Positions 58,569 through 64,000 of a stretch of DNA of 64,000 bases are shown piece after piece. Both the position numbers and the translations under genes were made by a program. The stretch comes from SAR116 cluster bacterium AG-321-K23 (GTDB lineage: Bacteria; Pseudomonadota; Alphaproteobacteria; Puniceispirillales; Marisalimonadaceae): positions 1-64,000 of the forward strand of contig QBXO01000001.1 in the NCBI GenBank assembly GCA_003284565.1, in the 5' to 3' direction. The notes beneath the pieces are model-generated. The model worked only from the letters and a program-made list of their open reading frames with translations. It did not search any database and was not told the origin of the DNA. How positions within the stretch are numbered: position 1 is the first letter of the stretch; each line of letters starts with the position of its first letter.

Positions 58569-58746
58569 TTTTTCCCTTTAACCCATTGAAATAATTTATT
58601 TTATTTTTTGTGCAAGACAGCGCAACACACCCTTTTGTCTATTTTTTTCTGACAACATTATAATTTGGATTTACAAGACAGATCAAATTACTTAACAAGA
58701 CACTTTAGCACTGTTGTTCCCTAGGCCTTACATTCTATAAAAACCA

Positions 58747-60642
58747 TTAATTAAAACCATATTTTAACAAAACTTCTTTATAAACGGGGTAACTTAAATG
58801 TTCATTGTTATACTTTTTAAAGATATTATAAATACTTGAAAGTTTATTACCTTTTATTGATTTTTTTACATTCTCAAAATGATTTTTTGCTAAATCAAAT
58901 TTATTTGAAAAGTGTGATGCCACTCCAGAATGTATCTCAAAGAAAAAATTTCCATTATGTGGCATAGGACTTATCATTTTAAGTGCATTTTCTCCATCCT
59001 TAACAATGTTGTAACAAACAGCTAAAACATAATTATCCATAGCTGCAAAGTTACCAATATCTAACTCATGAGCTTTTAATCCCATCTCCCAACATCCTTT
59101 ATGAAATTTGCATTGTTTGCTCGTATTTGGTTTAGGATTTTCATTAATTTTAGTTACATCATCTAATGTACATGATCCACCAAATGCAACATTAACAGCT
59201 AAATTACTGAGAATACTGGGGTCACCAATATTTAATTCAAATGCTCTATCTGCAATATTAAACATTTCCTCCCAGTTTTTTTTATGAAATTCAATCATTG
59301 TTTTTACAGAAAGACCTTTAGGAGAAAAAGGATCAAGAAGAAGACCTTTATTTACATATATATCAGCATCTTTTAATAAATGATCATTTTCACCCATCGG
59401 ATTATCAGCATATAAATTTCTTGTTCTTTCCGCTAACCATATCCATGAGGGTGCATAATTAGGGTCTTTCTTTACAGAATTTTTTAAACATTCAATTGCT
59501 TTGGGTCTATATTTACGATCTGTACTAGCCTTCCTAGCTAAATTAACACATTCATAAATAGAAAGATCATCAGTGCTAACAGTTTCTATTTTTTTGTTTA
59601 TATCCTTTAATAAAATAGCCCCTGCTCCAACCAACTCATTTATAATTTGTTTTATAATTTCATCCTGTAACTTAAAAATATTTTTTCCTGTTAAGTCTCT
59701 ATCATATGTCTCTGACCAAATATTAGATATACTTTTACCATCAATAAGGTCAACTTTAACTCTGAGCATATTATCAATCTTCATGACGTTTCCATCTAAA
59801 ATATAGGAAGCTTGAGTGTTGGAAGATAAATCTTTTAAATCATTTGGTCTTTTATTTATATTAAATATATTCAATGACTTAGATGATTTAGTTAATTTAG
59901 ACCCTAAGTCTTGTGATATACCCAGAGCTAAAAGCTTTTCTTTTTGAGTTTCGCTAAGACTTTTAAAGGGAAGCACAATTATTTTACTTGTATCTAATCG
60001 TTTATCTTTATCCAACACTCCTGTGAAGAACAGTCCTATGAAGACAGCCGCTATGGCCCCCCCTATTATTGATATTATCTTGGCATTTGATGATTGTGTC
60101 TTGAGCTTTCTCTTTTGTGATGGGTCTAAGAGTAAGTCATAAGCGTGGAACTGGTTCTGCTTTACTTTCTGTATGCCTAAGTCATTAAACTCATACTTTG
60201 TTTTATTAGCAACAAGATCATAAATATTCTTGGATATTGTTATACCACCTGGCTGAGCTAATGCCTCTAACCTGGCAGCAATGTTTACTCCATCACCTAA
60301 TAAATTATCACCCTCTTTAACAACATCACCCATATTGATGCCTATACGATATTCTAGCTTAACATCTGTTGTGTCCTTTTCATTACGGGCTTTAATCTGT
60401 TTCTGAAACTCTACAGCTGTATCAACAGCAGCAACTGCACTTGGAAACTCAGCAAATACAGAATCCCCACCTGTGTTGAATATACGGCCTTTTTGTTTTT
60501 TAATAAGAGGTTCAATGATCTTGTTACATTCACGAAGTCCTCGTAATGTAGCATTTTCATCTTTTTCCATGTGTTTACTATAGCCAACTAAATCAGTGGC
60601 AAATATTACTGCTATTTTACGGTCTATGTCTGATGAATTCAT
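58747..60642 (-). CDS. class III adenylate/guanylate cyclase with TM segment and C-terminal TPR-like region
   Basis: AVIFATDLVGYSKHMEKDENATL, GRIFNTGGDSVFAEFPSAVAAVDTAVEFQKQI, GDGVNIAARLEALAQPGGI; TM IISIIGGAIAAVFIGLFFTGVL; helical repeats. Confidence 0.9.
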   Translation of the reverse strand: MNSSDIDRKIAVIFATDLVGYSKHMEKDENATLRGLRECNKIIEPLIKKQKGRIFNTGGDSVFAEFPSAVAAVDTAVEFQKQIKARNEKDTTDVKLEYRIGINMGDVVKEGDNLLGDGVNIAARLEALAQPGGITISKNIYDLVANKTKYEFNDLGIQKVKQNQFHAYDLLLDPSQKRKLKTQSSNAKIISIIGGAIAAVFIGLFFTGVLDKDKRLDTSKIIVLPFKSLSETQKEKLLALGISQDLGSKLTKSSKSLNIFNINKRPNDLKDLSSNTQASYILDGNVMKIDNMLRVKVDLIDGKSISNIWSETYDRDLTGKNIFKLQDEIIKQIINELVGAGAILLKDINKKIETVSTDDLSIYECVNLARKASTDRKYRPKAIECLKNSVKKDPNYAPSWIWLAERTRNLYADNPMGENDHLLKDADIYVNKGLLLDPFSPKGLSVKTMIEFHKKNWEEMFNIADRAFELNIGDPSILSNLAVNVAFGGSCTLDDVTKINENPKPNTSKQCKFHKGCWEMGLKAHELDIGNFAAMDNYVLAVCYNIVKDGENALKMISPMPHNGNFFFEIHSGVASHFSNKFDLAKNHFENVKKSIKGNKLSSIYNIFKKYNNEHLSYPVYKEVLLKYGFN

Positions 60643-60744
60643 ATTAATAATCTATACACGTAATATGATAATTTTCAATTGTATTTTAAATTTCTAAAAG
60701 TAAGTTTTTGTTATAGTATTACTAAAGTTTTAAGGAGCTAATAA

Positions 60745-61788
60745 ATGGTTGATATTGAAAAAACTAGAAAGTTACAATACAAAATTATGCAAGATATAGC
60801 TGCTGGAGCTTTAATCCCTATGATGAGAATAGGAGATGAATTAGGTCTTTTTAAAAAATTAAATGAATTTGGTCCATGCACATCTGATGAATTCAGCAAT
60901 CAAATTAAAATGGATAAAAGATATATAAGGGAGTGGTTGCTCGCTTTAGCTTCCGCCAAGTATATAGACTATAATACTAAAAATGAAGAGTTTTCTCTGA
61001 GTCGCGAACAATTTTCAATTTTGGGAGATGAAGATAGTATTTCTCTAATGATCGGAGGGTTTGAAAATTTAGTAGGTGCAATTCATAATTTGGATATAAT
61101 AAAAGATAATTTTAAAAATGGAGAAGGTACAGATTGGGGAAACTTGCATCCATGTTGTCTATCAGGATCTGCAAGATTTTTTAAACCATCATATTCAATA
61201 TTTTTAACAAAAAAGTGGATACCTAGTCTTGATGGCGCAGATGAGATGCTTTCTAAAGGTATCACTTTTGCTGATATAGGCTGTGGACATGGTTACTCAA
61301 CATCTTTAATAGCCCAAAAATATGTTAATTCCAAAGTAGTAGGTATTGATCCTCATCAACCATCAATCACAGAAGCTAAGAAAAATAATAATAAAATTAA
61401 TAATTTAGAATTTAGAGTTAACAACGCTAAAAATTATGAAGGTAAATATGATATAATTGCTTTTTTTGACTGTCTTCATGATATGGGAGATCCACTTGGG
61501 GCTATTAAATATGCAAAGACAAAACTTAATTCAAATGGAATAATTATGCTTGTTGAACCTACTGCTGATGACTTGCCAGAAAATAACTTTAACTTAATAG
61601 GACAACTGTATTATTCTTTCTCAACAATTGCATGTATTCCAGCTTCAAAATCTCAAGAAGTTGGTCTGGCACTCGGAGCTCAAGCTGGTCCTCAAAAATT
61701 ATTTTCAATATTAAATGAAGCTGGATTTAAAAATACAAAGGTTACATACAAAACTGCTTCAAACATGGTAATTCAGGGAACATTATAA
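60745..61788 (+). CDS. SAM-dependent methyltransferase with N-terminal winged-helix domain
   Basis: N-terminal ELGLFKKLNEFGPCTSDEFSNQIKMDKRYIREWLLALASAKYI; FADIGCGHGYSTSLIAQKY, VVGIDPHQPSITEA. Confidence 0.87.
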   Translation: MVDIEKTRKLQYKIMQDIAAGALIPMMRIGDELGLFKKLNEFGPCTSDEFSNQIKMDKRYIREWLLALASAKYIDYNTKNEEFSLSREQFSILGDEDSISLMIGGFENLVGAIHNLDIIKDNFKNGEGTDWGNLHPCCLSGSARFFKPSYSIFLTKKWIPSLDGADEMLSKGITFADIGCGHGYSTSLIAQKYVNSKVVGIDPHQPSITEAKKNNNKINNLEFRVNNAKNYEGKYDIIAFFDCLHDMGDPLGAIKYAKTKLNSNGIIMLVEPTADDLPENNFNLIGQLYYSFSTIACIPASKSQEVGLALGAQAGPQKLFSILNEAGFKNTKVTYKTASNMVIQGTL

Positions 61789-61803
61789 AAAAAAAATGTT
61801 TAA

Positions 61804-61879
61804 TGGTGGGACTAACTGGGATTGAACCAGTGACCCCTTCGATGTCAACGAAGTGCTCTCCCGCTGAGCTATAGTCCCA
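61804..61879 (-). tRNA. tRNA-Val (GAC), CCA encoded
   Basis: TGGGACT/AGTCCCA acceptor, anticodon loop TTGACAT in a CTTCG/CGAAG stem, T-arm ACTGGTTCAATCCCAGT, encoded CCA. Confidence 0.96.
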
Positions 61880-61923
61880 TTTCATAATAAGAAATATTAT
61901 GTTATGCTTGTATTATATTAGCA

Positions 61924-62316
61924 ATGGAAAAATGTAAATTATTTATGAAAAAAATTATTTTAAAATTTAAAGATAAAGAATTGATTTTAAACCTTAGAGA
62001 CACACCAACTGCAGCATTGATTTATGATGCATTGCCTTTTACTTCAACGGTGAAAAAATGGGGAGAAGAAATTTATTTTGAAACACCTGTTGATGTCGAA
62101 TTAGAAAATAATGCAAGGGCAGTTGTAGAATTTGGTGAAATAGCTTTTTGGAATGGTGGGTCAGCTATTGCCATAGGTTATGGGAAAACTCCAGTTTCTA
62201 AGAATAATGAAATTAGATTAATCTCACCTTGTAATATTTGGGCAGACAGTAGTTTCGATAAAAGTTATATTGAACAAATTAAAGAAAACGAGACTGTTAA
62301 AATAGAAAAGTTCTAA
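61924..62316 (+). CDS. cyclophilin-like-fold (TM1367-type) protein
   Basis: LRDTPTAALIYDALPFTSTVKKWGEEIYFETPV...GEIAFWNGGSAIAIGYGKTPVS...ISPCNIWADS; start may be MKKIIL (61945). Confidence 0.7.
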   Translation: MEKCKLFMKKIILKFKDKELILNLRDTPTAALIYDALPFTSTVKKWGEEIYFETPVDVELENNARAVVEFGEIAFWNGGSAIAIGYGKTPVSKNNEIRLISPCNIWADSSFDKSYIEQIKENETVKIEKF

Positions 62317-62777
62317 CTATTTAGGTTTACATAAATAGTATCTAATTTCTTTTTAAATTCATAATCTAAGCTTATTGGGTTATTTGTTTTTCTATCAACA
62401 TAAACATGAACGAAAAAACCATCTGCAGATGCCAAATCATCTTTTTGTTTAAAAAGACCCACTTCATATCTTACCGAACTATTCCCAATTTTTGTCACTC
62501 TTATTCCAGCTTCTATATCATCAGGATATTTAAAAGAAGAAAAATAATTACATCCCGATTGAACTATAAGACCTATAATATTACCATTTTCAATTTCTAT
62601 TAAATTATTAATTATTAACCATTTATTAACTGCTGTATCGAATAACTCATAATAAATTACATTATTTAAGTGACCATATATGTCATTATCATTCCATCTT
62701 GTACTAAGTTTAGTGAAATAATTGTAGTCACTTCGATTTGAAGGGTTTTGTCGCAATTTAATTCTTTCTATTTGCAA
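62313..62777 (-). CDS. acyl-CoA thioesterase, 4HBT family
   Basis: TRWNDNDIYGHLNNVIYYELFDTAVNKWL hot-dog active-site region. Confidence 0.9.
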   Translation of the reverse strand: MQIERIKLRQNPSNRSDYNYFTKLSTRWNDNDIYGHLNNVIYYELFDTAVNKWLIINNLIEIENGNIIGLIVQSGCNYFSSFKYPDDIEAGIRVTKIGNSSVRYEVGLFKQKDDLASADGFFVHVYVDRKTNNPISLDYEFKKKLDTIYVNLNS

Positions 62778-63975
62778 ATTCTTTTAATGAACAAATTTTA
62801 GATGCAATAAAATCAATCTTATTTTCAGGCAAAGAAGCTATATTTATACGCCCGTCTGGCATTAAGTATATTCCATTTTTTTTTCTTAAAGTCATTATCC
62901 CTTCTTCAGAGATAGGCAATAGTGAAAACATTCCATTTTGAACATTTAAAAAACTGAAATAATCTGTTTGTAGTTTGTTTTGAAGAATTTTTGAAAATTT
63001 GTCTCTAAGAGAAACTATTCTTTTCTGCATGTTACTGATTTCTGTAAGCCATTCATTTTTTAAAATTTTATCACCCAGTAAAATATTTATTATTTCAGCA
63101 GCATGGTCTGGTGGATGAAAATAAAGCTCACGCGCAATTTCACTTAACATTGTCTGCAAAGAGTAACTTTTTACTTTATTTGAGTCGGTAATTACTGCAA
63201 TTAATCCACAACGATCTCTGTAAACACCAAAAGTCTTGCTAGATGAAATAGTTATTATTACTTCAGGAACAATTTTGACTAATTTTCTTATTCCTATTAC
63301 ATCTTCATCAATACCTTTACCCAACCCTTGATAAACTAGATCAACAAAAGGAATAATTCCTTTTTTTTTACAGATTTTTGCAACTTTTTCCCATTGATCT
63401 ATATTCAAATCAGAACCAGTTGGATTATGACAACAACCATGTAATAATAATGCGTCACCTGACTTTAGTTTGTTTAAATCTAAAATCATTTCATCAAAGT
63501 TTAATAGATTATTTACATTATCGTAATAGGTATGTTTTAAGATTTTTAGTCCAGATTTTTGAAACATAAATGTTTGCTGTCCCCAAGTTGGATTAGGAAT
63601 AGAAATCAAGTTATTTTTCAATTTATTTTTGATAAGTTCACCAGCTATCCTTAAACCAGAGCCTGCTCCAGGTATTTGTATTGCTCCAATTTTATTGCTT
63701 CTCTCATTTATAATATCTTTACCTAAAACCAATTCTAAGATATTATTGCAATATTCATAGTTCCCAGCAGGTGTTTTATAAGATTTAGAAACTTCCGTTT
63801 CTAGCAATATAGCTTCAGCTTTTTTTACTGCTTTGAAAACCGGTGCCTCACCTTTTTCGTCTCTATAAATACCTATTCCCAAGTCAATTTTTGAAGTTCT
63901 GTTGTCACTTTCCAATTCTTTGAACATAAGTCTGGTTGAATCAAGCGTTGGTTTTTGAATATCAAAATATCTCAT
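62758..63975 (-). CDS. aromatic/aspartate aminotransferase (class I PLP)
   Basis: DLGIGIYRDEKGEAPVFKAVKKAE, LLHGCCHNPTGSDLNIDQWEKVA, SSSKTFGVYRDRCG (PLP lysine). Confidence 0.93.
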   Translation of the reverse strand: MRYFDIQKPTLDSTRLMFKELESDNRTSKIDLGIGIYRDEKGEAPVFKAVKKAEAILLETEVSKSYKTPAGNYEYCNNILELVLGKDIINERSNKIGAIQIPGAGSGLRIAGELIKNKLKNNLISIPNPTWGQQTFMFQKSGLKILKHTYYDNVNNLLNFDEMILDLNKLKSGDALLLHGCCHNPTGSDLNIDQWEKVAKICKKKGIIPFVDLVYQGLGKGIDEDVIGIRKLVKIVPEVIITISSSKTFGVYRDRCGLIAVITDSNKVKSYSLQTMLSEIARELYFHPPDHAAEIINILLGDKILKNEWLTEISNMQKRIVSLRDKFSKILQNKLQTDYFSFLNVQNGMFSLLPISEEGIMTLRKKNGIYLMPDGRINIASLPENKIDFIASKICSLKEFANRKN

Positions 63976-64000
63976 AGAAAACTTTCAAATAAAAACGTTT

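Noticed and set aside
1-64000. CRISPR arrays, tandem repeats, transposases, toxin-antitoxin or phage-defence modules
   Set aside because: None visible: no regularly spaced repeats and no ORFs with recognisable transposase, integrase, Cas or defence motifs.

Overview
This 64 kb window is AT-rich (about 30% GC by eye), densely packed chromosomal DNA. Gene content (aapJQMP, tatABC-serS-surE-pcm, scpAB, yajC-secDF, DUF815 ATPase) fits a streamlined, probably marine alphaproteobacterium. The left ~30 kb is housekeeping: coaD, gyrA, ssb, uvrA, trmFO, secDF/yajC, tatABC, serS, scpAB, argS, dgt, an erpA-like gene, xth, an ilvD-like gene, valS and a TolC-family gene. From ~30.4 to 34 kb, a tRNA-Cys gene sits 13 nt before an FAD-oxidoreductase::SelD fusion, followed by selU/mnmH and tRNA-Asn. 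The right half is more accessory: cysK/sseA, an aapJQMP amino-acid ABC operon, a TfdA/TauD-type dioxygenase, several methyltransferases, an aldehyde dehydrogenase, a dipeptide-type ABC operon with a hydrolase and a MarR-like regulator, a class III cyclase, four intact tRNAs in total (Cys, Asn, Pro, Val), and a partial tRNA-Val 3' copy at 58.54 kb that looks like an old attachment site. I found no CRISPR array, no rRNA and no recognisable transposase or integrase, and nothing that clearly demonstrates a new system. The best leads are: (1) the tRNA-Cys/selD-fusion/selU unit; (2) the ~3.3 kb segment bracketed by tRNA-Val and its 3' fragment; (3) long perfect hairpins directly after both substrate-binding-protein genes; (4) palindromes in divergent promoters, one Fur-box-like; (5) five convergent gene pairs sharing a 4-nt double stop; (6) a dppB-like gene without a usable ATG at its expected N-terminus. 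No database searches were run; all assignments come from recognised motifs and family resemblance.
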